Shown: positions 1 through 11,720 of the stretch, piece by piece
Position numbering within the stretch: the first letter of the stretch is position 1
Layout of the letters: each line of letters opens with the position of its first letter
NCBI GenBank assembly: GCA_016787225.1
Contig: JAEUUY010000022.1
Span: forward strand, 62,001 to 126,000
Length of the DNA stretch: 64,000 nucleotides
Direction: 5' to 3'
DNA from: Chitinophagales bacterium
GTDB lineage: Bacteria > Bacteroidota > Bacteroidia > Chitinophagales > JADJOU01
Translations under genes and position numbers: made by a program
Notes under the pieces: model-generated
Database searches by the model: none
Seen by the model: the letters and a program-made list of their open reading frames with translations, nothing else
What the model was told of the DNA's origin: nothing

Positions 1-321
1 AGTTCTACTCATAGAATGTTTGGGGAGTATAGTATTATGAATTCTAGCCTTAAATTTTTTAGATTTTTTTTAGATCTTATTTTTTGGTTGATAGAAATTG
101 TTTGTATTCTGACACCATTCTTTTATGTTAGAGTAAAGTATTGTCGAAGTTTTTTTGTATTACTGCTATCAATAATCGCTTACTTTTATATTATTCATAG
201 CCTTGTATTTAAGTCCTCAGATAATAGATATTTACTACCAGTAATGCCATTGATGGCTATGGTTTTTTCTTATTCCATTTCGCTTTTTACCTCATATCTC
301 AATTCTTTTAAACGAAATTAG
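1..321 (+). CDS. Membrane protein C-terminus, probable GT-C type glycosyltransferase (5' truncated)
   Basis: The reading frame is open to the left edge of the window, so this is only the C-terminal part of a longer gene. The visible residues form about three hydrophobic membrane segments with a short charged tail. The segment SSDNRYLLPVMPLMAMVF resembles the C-terminal end of polytopic glycosyltransferases of the GT39/ArnT type, where an R-Y-L-P-x-x-P motif is common. It lies 11 bp before a GT2 gene that begins a polysaccharide cluster, which fits a role in glycan assembly at the inner membrane. Family assignment is inferred from a short fragment only; it could be another polytopic membrane protein. 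Confidence 0.55.
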   Translation, partial: SSTHRMFGEYSIMNSSLKFFRFFLDLIFWLIEIVCILTPFFYVRVKYCRSFFVLLLSIIAYFYIIHSLVFKSSDNRYLLPVMPLMAMVFSYSISLFTSYLNSFKRN

Positions 322-332
322 ACACCTAAGTT

Positions 333-1271
333 ATGATATCAATTATTCTACCTATTTATAATGAAGCTGAGAGTATTCCTGAGTTGTTTCAGGAAATAGA
401 GAAGGCATTGAAAACTTTTGATTATGAAATCGTGGCTGTGAATGATGGCTCCAAAGATCATTCATTTCAGATAATCAAAGAGTACACAACGAAGGATAGA
501 CATATAAAATTGATCAACTTTAAATATAATTCAGGGCAAACAGCAGCTATCAATGCTGGGATTCAACATGCATCTGGAGATATCATTGTTTTTATGGATT
601 CTGATTTGGAAAATCTACCAAGTGATATTCCTGCAATGATTGATAAGTTAAATGAAGGCTACGATGTAGTCAGTGGCTGGCGGCGCGACCGGTGGCAGGG
701 TCAGTTTCTCACCCGTAAACTACCTTCACTTTTAGCAAACAAGCTAATAAGCAAAATTTCTGGGGTCAAACTTAATGATTATGGTTGTACCTTAAAAGTA
801 TATAGGAGTGATGTGATTAAAGATGTCAAATTGTATGGACAAATGCACCGTTTTATCCCAGTGTATTGCAAGTGGCAAGGAGGCAAGGTTGCAGAGCTCC
901 CCGTTCAATACCAACCTAGAAAATATGGTGCCAGTAACTACGGAATTGGAAGAACATTTAAAGTGTTATTAGATTTAATTGTCATTAAATTTTTAGATAG
1001 ATATATGCAGCGTCCGATTCATTTTTTTGGAGGTTTCGGATTCTTCTCTATGTTACTTTCGATAATTTCCTTTTTACTTGCTTTATACTTTAAACTATCA
1101 GGTCAGAAAGATTTTGTACAAACACCTTTGCCCACATTTACAGCTATGTTTTTTGTAGTTGGCTTAGTGATGATATTGATGGGTGTTCTGGCTGAAATGC
1201 TTATGCGAACTTACTATGAGAGCCAAAATAAATTTCCATTCATAATAAAAGAAAAAATAAATTTTGATTAG
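333..1271 (+). CDS. Glycosyltransferase family 2, DPM1/GtrB-like polyprenyl-phosphate sugar transferase
   Basis: The 312-aa protein starts directly with a GT2 fold (SIILPIYNEAESI), followed by the nucleotide-sugar site VNDGSKD and the metal-binding DSD motif (FMDSDLE, about residue 90). The motif NDYGCTLKVYR and the GASNYG stretch are typical of the DPM1/GtrB/ArnC branch. Two C-terminal transmembrane segments (about 230-255 and 270-295) match the GtrB architecture. Such enzymes transfer a sugar from a nucleotide donor to undecaprenyl phosphate on the cytoplasmic face; the product is then used by a GT-C transferase, possibly the truncated protein just upstream. The sugar donor cannot be read from sequence. 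The ATG at 333 gives the expected family N-terminus. Confidence 0.85.
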   Translation: MISIILPIYNEAESIPELFQEIEKALKTFDYEIVAVNDGSKDHSFQIIKEYTTKDRHIKLINFKYNSGQTAAINAGIQHASGDIIVFMDSDLENLPSDIPAMIDKLNEGYDVVSGWRRDRWQGQFLTRKLPSLLANKLISKISGVKLNDYGCTLKVYRSDVIKDVKLYGQMHRFIPVYCKWQGGKVAELPVQYQPRKYGASNYGIGRTFKVLLDLIVIKFLDRYMQRPIHFFGGFGFFSMLLSIISFLLALYFKLSGQKDFVQTPLPTFTAMFFVVGLVMILMGVLAEMLMRTYYESQNKFPFIIKEKINFD

Positions 1272-1407
1272 GTGATAAATGTTTCGTTTAAATATTTGTA
1301 AAATACGCATCCAAACAAGATAAGGTTTGTGTGATAAATCATTATCTTTTTAATATCGTGAAGACCCGAATTCATTAATTCCATTAAAATAATTTACATC
1401 ATAAAGT

Positions 1408-2220
1408 ATGGCTGAAAAAGACATAAAAACAGCAGAAGCCTTTGCAAATTCATGGAATAATTTACCGAACGGTTCTATTTATACGTTTGATCAATTCGAA
1501 GATTGGTTTCAACCCTTAGATCAAATTGATTTTGAAAACAAGGATATATTAGAATTAGGCTGCGGTAATGCAAGCCTATTAATGCATGCAATACGTTGGA
1601 ATCCAAAGTCGATAATTGGCGTGGATTTGGGAGATTCCGTATTATCAGCGAATACGAATATGCGTGAAACAGGATTCGCTAATTTTAAAATCGAACAATC
1701 GGATTTAACTTCTTTTGATTCAGCGGTTCAGTTTGATTTAGTATATTCTATAGGTGTTCTCCATCATTTGAAAGAACCTAAAAAGGGGTTCGAGTCCGTA
1801 ATTCGAAATACAAAATCAGGTGGAAATTTCCATTGCTGGGTTTATGCAAGAGAAGGAAACACTATAATTCGATATATCGTGGATCCTATTAGGAAACTAG
1901 TCTCTAAATTGCCTTGGTGGGTAACTAAATATCTTGTAGCGACACCACTTTCCTTTCTTTATTATCTCTATGCACATGCCATCACCTTCTTACATCTATC
2001 CTTTATGCCACTATATGAATATAGCATTTGGATATGTAAACGAGATTTCTTATTTTTTCGGCATGTAGCTTTCGATCAGTTAGTCACACCTCAAACTGTA
2101 TATATTGATAAGCAAACAATAGAATCTTGGTTGAAATCATATGACCAGATAAATCAAACTTCCACATATATCATATTTCGAAATGGAAATTCTTGGAAGT
2201 TTGGAGGCAAACTAAAATAA
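1408..2220 (+). CDS. Class I SAM-dependent methyltransferase
   Basis: The 270-aa protein carries the SAM-binding motif I ELGCGNAS (about residues 49-56), an acidic motif II (IIGVDLG) and YSIGVLHHL in the position of motif IV, as in Methyltransf_11/25 family proteins. A hydrophobic stretch around residues 175-200 may give membrane association. It is separated from the GT2 gene by 136 bp in which I see no gene, and it ends 5 bp before an asparagine-synthase-like gene, so it probably belongs to the same polysaccharide operon and methylates a sugar or lipid-linked glycan. The substrate is unknown. Confidence 0.8.
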   Translation: MAEKDIKTAEAFANSWNNLPNGSIYTFDQFEDWFQPLDQIDFENKDILELGCGNASLLMHAIRWNPKSIIGVDLGDSVLSANTNMRETGFANFKIEQSDLTSFDSAVQFDLVYSIGVLHHLKEPKKGFESVIRNTKSGGNFHCWVYAREGNTIIRYIVDPIRKLVSKLPWWVTKYLVATPLSFLYYLYAHAITFLHLSFMPLYEYSIWICKRDFLFFRHVAFDQLVTPQTVYIDKQTIESWLKSYDQINQTSTYIIFRNGNSWKFGGKLK

Positions 2221-2225
2221 ATGAC

Positions 2226-4091
2226 ATGTGCGGCATTGCGGGATTTACTGGAATAGGAAATCAAGATACTATAATGGCAATGATACAAGCTATACGGTAT
2301 CGGGGACCAAATGCTCAGCATACCTATATTGATAATGATATTGCTCTTGGACATGCACGCTTGGCTATCTTAGATATACGACCAGAAGGAAACTGCCCAA
2401 TGTTTACAAAAAATAGAGATCTTGTAATAACCTTTAATGGTGAAATATATAATTACCAAATACTTAAAACAGAACTTAAGAATAAATATTCATTTAACAC
2501 GAATACCGATACCGAAGTTCTTCTTTATTTATATAAAGAATACGGAGTAAAGATGTTGGAAAAAATAACAGGTATGTTTGCCTTTGCTATTTATGATTTC
2601 GAAAACAAGGAGCTATTTTTAGCCCGTGATCGCATGGGTAAGAAGCCACTATATTATACTTGTACAAATAATAGTTTTGTCTTCGGCTCAGAGTTGAAAG
2701 CTGTTTTAAAACATCCGGAAGTAAAGAATCAAATCAATCTGGAAGCGGTAAACCAATTTCTAACCTTTGATTATATACCTACACCATCTAGTATTATTCA
2801 GAATATTTATAAGCTAGAGGCTGCTCACTATTTGGTTGTAAAGAACAATACTTTAATTCAAAAAAAAGCTTATTGGCATCATAGTTTTCTGCCAAAGTTG
2901 AATATAACATGGAGTGATGCTAAAACTAGATTAGATAATTTGTTAGAAACAGCAGTTCAAAGGAGGTTGATGAGCGATGTGCCTCTTGGCATTTTTCTCA
3001 GTGGTGGTTTAGATAGCTCTACGGTGGCTTATTATGCTCAAAAAAATTCTAGTTCGAAAATTAAGACCTTCTCGATAGGCTTTGAAGATAAAAGTTATGA
3101 TGAAGCAGATTATGCAGTTCAGGTAGCACATCATTTAAATACAGAGCATCATAGTCAAATCTTAACTCCCAAGGCTACCATAGAACTCATTGAGGAAATT
3201 TATCCTATGGTAGACGAACCTTTTGCAGATGCCTCGCTCATCCCCACATATTTTTTATCGAAGTTTACGAGACAGCATGTCACCGTTGCCTTAGGTGGCG
3301 ATGGTAGCGATGAGCTTCTGGCAGGCTATCCTACCTTTATTTCAAATTATTTTACTCAGCCATTTGCCTCTTTCCCTAAATCATGGACTCGTGGATTACT
3401 CAGAATATTTCAGCATTTGCTGCCGAGTTCGGATAAAAATATTAGCCTTGATTTTAAAATCAATCAGTTTCTTAGAGGATTTCAGGGCAAAGAGAATGAG
3501 ATCCATCAGCTCTGGCTAGGAAGTTTTCTACCCGATGAAAAGGAAAAATTATTTCGAAGTGACGTCTACCAAGATTTAAAAAATAAAGACGGGTTAGAAA
3601 TTATTAATTATCATTTCGGAAATGTGGAATCTGCCTGGTCTGATTTTGACAAATTGATTTACTATTATTGCCATACCTATCTATTAGATGATATTCTTGT
3701 CAAAATAGATCGCGCTAGTATGTATAACTCGCTCGAAGTAAGAGCACCCTTTCTTGACACAGACCTAGTTCAGTTTTTACATCAACTACCTAAGAAGTTT
3801 CTGCAAAACGGCTTGACTTCGAAATATATTTTGAAAAAACTCATGGAAGATAAACTGCCTCGAAATATTGTATATAGGCCGAAGAAAGGCTTTGGCATCC
3901 CCGTATCTGACTGGATAAGAAAAGACATTAAACAACAAGTGGGAGAGATTTTATTCGAAAGAGATGAGCTGTTTAATGCACATTATATTGAAAAGCTATG
4001 GAATGAGCATCAATCGAAGAAGTTCAATCACAGAAAACTATTATGGAATTTATTTATGTTTAAGTATTGGCATCTCATCTATGCAAAGTAA
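2226..4091 (+). CDS. asnB: Asparagine synthase-like glutamine-dependent amidotransferase (copy 1)
   Basis: The start chosen is the ATG at 2226, because maturation exposes Cys2 (MCGIAGF), the N-terminal nucleophile of class II glutamine amidotransferases; longer in-frame starts would bury it. An N-terminal Ntn domain (NGEIYNY, TDTEVLLY, RDRMGKKPLYY) is followed by an ATP-pyrophosphatase synthetase domain with the PP-loop SGGLDSS near residue 260 and LGGDGSDELLAGYP. At 621 aa it is full length. In polysaccharide clusters such enzymes often amidate uronic acids rather than aspartate; the methyltransferase upstream and the C5-epimerase 8 bp downstream support that reading. A second, clearly different paralogue lies at 9.8 kb. 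Free asparagine synthesis is the alternative. Confidence 0.88.
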   Translation: MCGIAGFTGIGNQDTIMAMIQAIRYRGPNAQHTYIDNDIALGHARLAILDIRPEGNCPMFTKNRDLVITFNGEIYNYQILKTELKNKYSFNTNTDTEVLLYLYKEYGVKMLEKITGMFAFAIYDFENKELFLARDRMGKKPLYYTCTNNSFVFGSELKAVLKHPEVKNQINLEAVNQFLTFDYIPTPSSIIQNIYKLEAAHYLVVKNNTLIQKKAYWHHSFLPKLNITWSDAKTRLDNLLETAVQRRLMSDVPLGIFLSGGLDSSTVAYYAQKNSSSKIKTFSIGFEDKSYDEADYAVQVAHHLNTEHHSQILTPKATIELIEEIYPMVDEPFADASLIPTYFLSKFTRQHVTVALGGDGSDELLAGYPTFISNYFTQPFASFPKSWTRGLLRIFQHLLPSSDKNISLDFKINQFLRGFQGKENEIHQLWLGSFLPDEKEKLFRSDVYQDLKNKDGLEIINYHFGNVESAWSDFDKLIYYYCHTYLLDDILVKIDRASMYNSLEVRAPFLDTDLVQFLHQLPKKFLQNGLTSKYILKKLMEDKLPRNIVYRPKKGFGIPVSDWIRKDIKQQVGEILFERDELFNAHYIEKLWNEHQSKKFNHRKLLWNLFMFKYWHLIYAK

Positions 4092-4099
4092 ATCAATCG

Positions 4100-5032
4100 A
4101 TGAAAGAGGAGAATAAGGATATAAGACTTCATTTGGGGAATGTCTCCTTAGATGTCAATTTGGGCTCTTATTACATCGATATGCGCCCAGCCATGATTCA
4201 TTATACGGACAATATCTATAATGGCAAGTTTGATGCTCAGGGAGTTCCAATGTGTGGCTTCGAGCTAGGTGTATTTTCTTACTTCCCAATTAATATAGCC
4301 CAGTATGGCTTTATGCTGCATGCAGAATGGTTGAAGTCGAAGGACGAAAGTTTGCTTACCACCTTAAAGGCATGTATTGAGCGCTTGGAACTTCTCAAGA
4401 CTGAAACCGAAACTAGTTGCGTATGGTATCATCATCATTATGAATCTAAATACAAAATTTCTGCACCTTGGGCTTCCGCCATGGCACAGGGCGAGTGCAT
4501 TTCTTTTTATTTGCGTATGTATCAGCTATTAGGAGACGATAAATATTTAAAGACTGCTTGGAAGGCGTATCAGTTTTTAGATCTAGATGTCAAGGAAGGA
4601 GGCGTTAAGCGGATAGACCAAGATGGAAATTTATGGTATGAAGAATATCCTTCCGAACCTCCGTCTTATGTATTAAATGGATTTATATATACCATGTTTG
4701 GATTATATGATTTGTTTCGTGTTACAGGCAGTCAAGAAGTACAAACTAATATTGATAAATGTATCAAAACTTTAAAGGATAATTTGCATAAATTTGATGC
4801 AGGCTATTGGTCCTATTATGATTTATTGAAAAAAGAATTGGTCCGCTATTATTATCAGAAGAATGTACATCTACCACAATTGCAAGTGCTTCATGTTTTA
4901 ACGAAGGAGCCAATCTTTCAATACTTTGCACAACGCTGGGAGAAACAACTCACTCCTTGGAATTATTTTTTGGTAAAAATTATGTATCGGATACTTCCAC
5001 GATGGAAAGCAAAAAAATTATTTTTAAACTAA
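4100..5032 (+). CDS. D-glucuronyl C5-epimerase family protein
   Basis: The 310-aa protein matches the C-terminal catalytic domain of heparan/heparosan D-glucuronyl C5-epimerase (PF06662): it has the characteristic segment WYEEYPSEPPSYVLNGFIY followed by MFGLYDLFRVTG, and the tyrosine-rich helices of an (alpha/alpha) barrel. Family members convert D-glucuronate to L-iduronate within a polymer. There is no signal peptide or membrane segment, so it would act in the cytoplasm, for example on a lipid-linked chain. The ATG at 4100, 8 bp after the asnB stop, is preferred over an in-frame ATG at 4067 that overlaps asnB. In context it points to a uronic-acid-containing polysaccharide; no sulfotransferase is seen in the window. 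Activity on glucuronate is inferred. Confidence 0.8.
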   Translation: MKEENKDIRLHLGNVSLDVNLGSYYIDMRPAMIHYTDNIYNGKFDAQGVPMCGFELGVFSYFPINIAQYGFMLHAEWLKSKDESLLTTLKACIERLELLKTETETSCVWYHHHYESKYKISAPWASAMAQGECISFYLRMYQLLGDDKYLKTAWKAYQFLDLDVKEGGVKRIDQDGNLWYEEYPSEPPSYVLNGFIYTMFGLYDLFRVTGSQEVQTNIDKCIKTLKDNLHKFDAGYWSYYDLLKKELVRYYYQKNVHLPQLQVLHVLTKEPIFQYFAQRWEKQLTPWNYFLVKIMYRILPRWKAKKLFLN

Positions 5033-5042
5033 TAATCTTAAA

Positions 5043-6176
5043 TTGAAAATATTATTTGTTGTACAATCTTTAAAGAAAGCTGGGGCAGAGAGAATGCTCG
5101 TTAACATTTGTAACGAATTAGTTAAAGATCAAAAATTCAAAGTTGCTATTTTTTTAATGAAAATGGATAATGAATTTCAAGATGAATTAGATAATCGTGT
5201 CATTTTAGCTGGTGGAGAGTGTGAAATTAAATTCTCTTTAATAAGAAGAAATATAGTTACAAATCATAAGTATATTGAGTTCATTCATAAATTCAAACCA
5301 GATATAATTCATAGTCATTTATTTCATGCAGATATTTTTGCTCATACTTACTATTATAAGGATGCTGTTTATGTGTCACATCTACAAAATAGTATAGTAG
5401 AGGAATATAATGGTTTTTTATTTAAGAGAATATTCAAAAAGCCCATGTGGACAAATCTTTATGAGTATAGCTGGATATATTCTAAATATAAAAAATTTAA
5501 AACGAATTTTATCGCATGCTCTGCTGGAGCCTACAAACTGCATAATGATAGATTAGGAATAGGAGAAGTAAAAATAATTCCGAATGCAAGCCCATTACCA
5601 AAGAATCTAGAACCAAGAACCTCTGTGAGTAGAATCGTAAAAATGATATGGGTGGGACGATTCACAGATGTTAAAAGACCACAGTTAGCTATTCAGATAG
5701 CAAAATTACTTAGATACAAAGACATACCCTTCCATTTAAAAATGATAGGTACTGGATTAGAACTGGATAATTGTAAAGAGTTGATTCACAAAGAGGGGCT
5801 TGCAAAAAATGTACAATTGTGTGGGCTCATGAATAACATGGATTCTATTTATAAGAATGCTGATTTATTGATTCATACCTCTGTCTATGAAGGTTTACCG
5901 CTAGTTTTTGCTGAAGCAAATTCTTATGGAATACCTATTGTAACAACCAATTGTATGCCAGACAATGATTTTATAGTGCATAAGAAAAATGGTTTAATAA
6001 TCAAAACGGATAGTCCTACTGATTTTGTTGATGGAATTTGCGATATTATTGAAAATTCTGTTTTGTATGCGGAATTATCGAAAAATGCAATAGAACATTC
6101 GAAAAAATTTGGCATGGAAAATTATATTCAAAGTTTACTGGACTTTTATCATTCAATGCTTGAAAAAAAGAAATAA
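5043..6176 (+). CDS. Glycosyltransferase family 4
   Basis: The 377-aa protein has the GT-B layout: an N-terminal Rossmann domain opening with KILFVVQSLKKAGAERML, and a C-terminal domain with WVGRFTDVKRPQLAI, IGTGLELDNC, and the donor-site E-x7-E region HTSVYEGLPLVFAEANSYGIPIV. This is the standard GT4 (Glycos_transf_1) signature. The start is a TTG at 5043, placed exactly before the conserved KILFV strand, 10 bp after the epimerase stop. The 3' end overlaps the next glycosyltransferase gene by 17 bp. It probably adds one sugar of the repeat unit in the cytoplasm; donor and acceptor are unknown. Confidence 0.88.
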   Translation: MKILFVVQSLKKAGAERMLVNICNELVKDQKFKVAIFLMKMDNEFQDELDNRVILAGGECEIKFSLIRRNIVTNHKYIEFIHKFKPDIIHSHLFHADIFAHTYYYKDAVYVSHLQNSIVEEYNGFLFKRIFKKPMWTNLYEYSWIYSKYKKFKTNFIACSAGAYKLHNDRLGIGEVKIIPNASPLPKNLEPRTSVSRIVKMIWVGRFTDVKRPQLAIQIAKLLRYKDIPFHLKMIGTGLELDNCKELIHKEGLAKNVQLCGLMNNMDSIYKNADLLIHTSVYEGLPLVFAEANSYGIPIVTTNCMPDNDFIVHKKNGLIIKTDSPTDFVDGICDIIENSVLYAELSKNAIEHSKKFGMENYIQSLLDFYHSMLEKKK

Positions 6177-7392
6177 CTTAATTCTTCTTACAGACTCTTA
6201 CCCTTTTGGGATTGGTGAGTTGTTTTTGGATAAGGAAGTTGAGCTTTTAAGTCATTTATATGAGACTATCTATGTTTATTCACTAGAGGAAGATAGCGTT
6301 ATAGCAAGACCATTTCCAGCTAACCTCGTCTTGTGGAATCCGATGCACCTTAAAAGCTTGCATAGGACAATATATCTTCTCAAGGCTTTGTTGTTTAAAG
6401 AAGTTTGGAAGGATTTTTTTAGTGTACAAATGCGATTTAAGCACAAGTCAACTTTTCTTCACTTCAAGATTCTACTAGCCGATTTTATGAAAGCTGCCTG
6501 CATAGCTAGTGATATTTCTAAATATTGCAGCAACTATTCAATAGACATGAATCAGACTATTTTTTATTCCTATTGGCATGATTCGAAAGCACTAGCTCTC
6601 TGTTTGATAAAAAATAAATATAAAATAAAGGCAATAGCGAGAGGTCACGGTTGGGATCTAGACTATCCCCGGCACCAGCCAGCTTATCTTCCTTATAAGA
6701 ATTTTTTAGTTTCTACTTTAGATAAATCAATTAGTATTTCGGAATATGGTGCACGTAAGCTGCGTGAACTTACTGATTTTAGTTACCATGATAAGATAAT
6801 TGTTTCACATTTAGGAACCTTAAACACAAATACTAGTTTGTCGGCAAAGAATAACAATGCGCGCATTATTTGCAGTTGCAGTAGTTTGATACCACTAAAA
6901 AGAGTAGATCGTATTATTGAAGTATTAGCCAGTCTCCAATTACATAATTTTCATTGGGTTCATTTTGGTGACGGACCATTAAGAGCTGAACTAGAAAATT
7001 TGGCAAATGAATTTAATCTAAGTGCAGAGTTCAAAGGAAATGTGAACAATGAGGAAATTCTAAAATATTATGCTGAAAACTATGTAGATCTTTTTATAAA
7101 TCTCAGTACTTCAGAAGGGATTCCTGTAAGTATCATGGAGGCGCAGTCTGCTGGTATTCCAGTATTAGCTCTAGACGTAGGAGGTTGCTCAGAAATAGTC
7201 AATAATGAGAATGGACTTCTACTTCCTGCGGAAGCTACTAATTCTGATATTGCTAAAGCAATCACAGAATATTTAACAAGTCCCCAAGAAAGCATAGAGA
7301 GCAAAAGAAGTTACTCATATGAGAATTGGAAGAATAATTTTAGTGCAGAAGAAAATTATAAAGAGTTCGTAAAAATGCTGACTCAGATATGA
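6160..7392 (+). CDS. Glycosyltransferase family 4
   Basis: The 410-aa product starts best at a TTG (6160) giving (M)KKRNNLILLTDSYPFG; an ATG in the same frame at 6109 lies deep in the preceding gene and adds an unrelated tail. The GT-B C-terminal domain is clear: SSLIPLKRVDRIIEVL, HFGDGPLRAELE, FKGNVNNEEI, NLSTSEGIPVSIMEAQSAG and the glycine-rich GLLLPAEATNSD. It resembles the WcaL/EpsF-like branch of GT4. It overlaps the gene before it by 17 bp and the gene after it by 4 bp (ATGA), so translation of the three is probably coupled. Sugar specificity is unknown. Confidence 0.85.
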   Translation: MKKRNNLILLTDSYPFGIGELFLDKEVELLSHLYETIYVYSLEEDSVIARPFPANLVLWNPMHLKSLHRTIYLLKALLFKEVWKDFFSVQMRFKHKSTFLHFKILLADFMKAACIASDISKYCSNYSIDMNQTIFYSYWHDSKALALCLIKNKYKIKAIARGHGWDLDYPRHQPAYLPYKNFLVSTLDKSISISEYGARKLRELTDFSYHDKIIVSHLGTLNTNTSLSAKNNNARIICSCSSLIPLKRVDRIIEVLASLQLHNFHWVHFGDGPLRAELENLANEFNLSAEFKGNVNNEEILKYYAENYVDLFINLSTSEGIPVSIMEAQSAGIPVLALDVGGCSEIVNNENGLLLPAEATNSDIAKAITEYLTSPQESIESKRSYSYENWKNNFSAEENYKEFVKMLTQI

Positions 7393-9770
7393 GAAAAATA
7401 CTTTTATTATCTTACTACTACCCACCAGCCAATTTTGTAGGCGCCGAGCGCATAGCCTCTTTTGCTAGGCATTTGCATAAGTTTGGTTATTATCCTATCA
7501 TAGTCACTCGAAACTGGAATGAAAATCAAACGAATACTTACGAAGAAGTCATAGATAATACTATGAAGCACCATGTATTTGAAACGCATGAGGAATATTA
7601 TATGCCTTATCATAGATCATGGCGAGATAAATTATTTCTCAAAACTTGTTTTTTCTGCACATCCTTGCGTCGCGTACTGACATTTATAGAACTGATAGTT
7701 TCTAGTTTTTGGATATCGGCTCTACCCTATGCCAATCTTTATTCACAGGCAAGAAAACTACTGCAAGACGACAAGGATATTCAAGCTCTCATTATTTCAG
7801 GTAGTCCTTTTGAATCCTTCCATTTTGGATATAAACTGAAAAAGGAGTTTCCATACATTCATTGGATACCTTCATATAGAGACGAATGGACGGCTTTTCG
7901 GCGTTATCCCTACACTAGCCTACTAGAAAAATTTATTTTTAAGTTCAATTCATATCTTGAAAAAAAATATATTAGCAATAGTAGTTGTTTTATAAGTGTT
8001 TCTGAAGATTGGGTAAAGCGTATCGAGCACTACATATCTAAGAAGGGATATACAGTGATGAATGGTTTTGAGCCAGTTTCGATTTCTAAGCTAGACTTAC
8101 CATTAGATGGCACTAAGTTTATTTTAGCATACAGTGGTTCTATTTATCCCAATCAAGATTTTTCACCTATAGCTAGAGTATTAGATATGGTCAGAAAGGT
8201 TTTTGAAGACAAGGTGTTAATAGAATTTCAATTCTATGGAATACAAGATGATAAGTTAGCTGAAGAGGTAAAATTGTCTTTTGAGAATAACAACATTTTA
8301 TGTCGTATTTTTCCACGAATATCAGTCGAAGAATTGCATAAACAATTGCAAATAGCTGATTTTATGTATGTGACTAGATATGGAGAATTTAATAGTTTTA
8401 TTCCTGTAAAGGTCTTTGATTATTTTAATCTGGGTAAACCTATGTTACATTTTCCATCAGACAAAGGAGAAATAGAAAATTTTATTTTATCCACGCATTC
8501 AGGATGTGCGTTCGCTTATGAAGAGGACTGCTACATAAATCTTTCAGAAGCTATATCTAGGAAGTTAAATGGTGAAGCTGTATTTAACATGGATCGTCGG
8601 ACAGATGCTTGCATGTACACGAGAGAGCACCAAGCATCTATCCTTGCGACTTATTTGAATAAGATTTTAGAAAAAGACTATCAAATTTGCAACCGCTGTG
8701 TCATGGATACCACTGACCAAGATATCGTTTTTGATGAAAATGGAACCTGTAATCATTGTACCGATTTTTCAAAAATTCTACAACAGCCACGCTATCAGAA
8801 AGACCATACATCACAAAAGCTCGACAATTTCATTCAACGTGTAAAGGGAAAAGGTAAACAATATGATTGTATTGTAGGTATTAGTGGAGGTGTAGATAGT
8901 TGTTATACCGCTTATCTCTGTCATAAATGGGGCCTCAGACCCCTCCTATTGCATATGGACAATGGCTGGAATTCTGAGATAGCTGTGCGCAATATTGAAA
9001 ATATAGTAGAGAAACTCAACCTTGATTATATAAGTTATGTACTGGACTGGAATGAGTTTCGAGAGATACAGTTGGCTTTTCTTAAGTCCTCTATTGTAGA
9101 TTTGGAAATACCCACCGATATAGCTATCCCAGCTAGTCTTTATCAGACAGCATCTAAATATAATATTCCTTTTATCATCTCTGGTGGCAATTATAGTGGC
9201 GAAGGAATCTTGCCGCTGACCTGGGGTTATCATGTGATGAAAGATGCTTATTTGTATAGGCATATAGTCAAGAAATTTTCTAAACTACCATTAAAGAAGG
9301 TTCCTGTGGTGGGTCTTTTAGGTGAAATATATTATAAATTTATATGTAATATCAAAACCTTGTACCCGCTAAATATCATCGATTATAACAAAGATGAAGC
9401 AAGAAAATTTTTAAAGAAAGAATTTGACTGGAAAGATTATGGCGGGAAGCACCATGAATCCAAAATCACTGCATTTTGGCAATCGTATGTTATGCCTACC
9501 AAGTACAACATGGACTATCGCCGAGCGACATATTCCTCTCAGATTGTATCAGGACAGTTGAAGAGAAATGAGGCTTTAGAAAAATTAAAAGAGTTGCCGT
9601 ATAATTCCGAAACCATTTCTACGGACAAAGAATATATAGCCAAAAAGTTTGGGATTTCAGTAGATGAATTAGAATACTATCTGTCTCTGCCACCTATGAC
9701 TTATAAGGACTTTCCGAATCAGAAGAATTTGATACAGTGGTTTTACAAAATATATAGAAGACTTAATTAG
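7389..9770 (+). CDS. Fusion: GT4-like glycosyltransferase + WbpG/PseA-type N-acetyl-sugar amidotransferase
   Basis: This 793-aa protein joins two normally separate enzymes. Residues 1 to about 425 form a GT-B glycosyltransferase (KILLLSYYYPPANFVGAERI; SGSIYPNQDF; YFNLGKPMLHFPSDKGEIENFI). Residues from about 430 to 793 are a complete N-acetyl-sugar amidotransferase of the WbpG/PseA/LegA family: the paired CxxC motifs CNRCVMDTTDQ and CNHC, then the ATP-PPase loop GISGGVDSCYTAYLC. WbpG-type enzymes convert a sugar N-acetyl group to an acetamidino group using ammonia, usually supplied by HisH/HisF homologues, which are not in this window. No frameshift separates the halves. The start overlaps the previous stop as ATGA, and an asnB-like gene follows after 9 bp. 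Confidence 0.85.
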   Translation: MRKILLLSYYYPPANFVGAERIASFARHLHKFGYYPIIVTRNWNENQTNTYEEVIDNTMKHHVFETHEEYYMPYHRSWRDKLFLKTCFFCTSLRRVLTFIELIVSSFWISALPYANLYSQARKLLQDDKDIQALIISGSPFESFHFGYKLKKEFPYIHWIPSYRDEWTAFRRYPYTSLLEKFIFKFNSYLEKKYISNSSCFISVSEDWVKRIEHYISKKGYTVMNGFEPVSISKLDLPLDGTKFILAYSGSIYPNQDFSPIARVLDMVRKVFEDKVLIEFQFYGIQDDKLAEEVKLSFENNNILCRIFPRISVEELHKQLQIADFMYVTRYGEFNSFIPVKVFDYFNLGKPMLHFPSDKGEIENFILSTHSGCAFAYEEDCYINLSEAISRKLNGEAVFNMDRRTDACMYTREHQASILATYLNKILEKDYQICNRCVMDTTDQDIVFDENGTCNHCTDFSKILQQPRYQKDHTSQKLDNFIQRVKGKGKQYDCIVGISGGVDSCYTAYLCHKWGLRPLLLHMDNGWNSEIAVRNIENIVEKLNLDYISYVLDWNEFREIQLAFLKSSIVDLEIPTDIAIPASLYQTASKYNIPFIISGGNYSGEGILPLTWGYHVMKDAYLYRHIVKKFSKLPLKKVPVVGLLGEIYYKFICNIKTLYPLNIIDYNKDEARKFLKKEFDWKDYGGKHHESKITAFWQSYVMPTKYNMDYRRATYSSQIVSGQLKRNEALEKLKELPYNSETISTDKEYIAKKFGISVDELEYYLSLPPMTYKDFPNQKNLIQWFYKIYRRLN

Positions 9771-9779
9771 AATACCACT

Positions 9780-11693
<1,914 letters not shown>

Positions 11694-11720
11694 ATTTCCC
11701 AGCGCATTTATAGGTTATTG

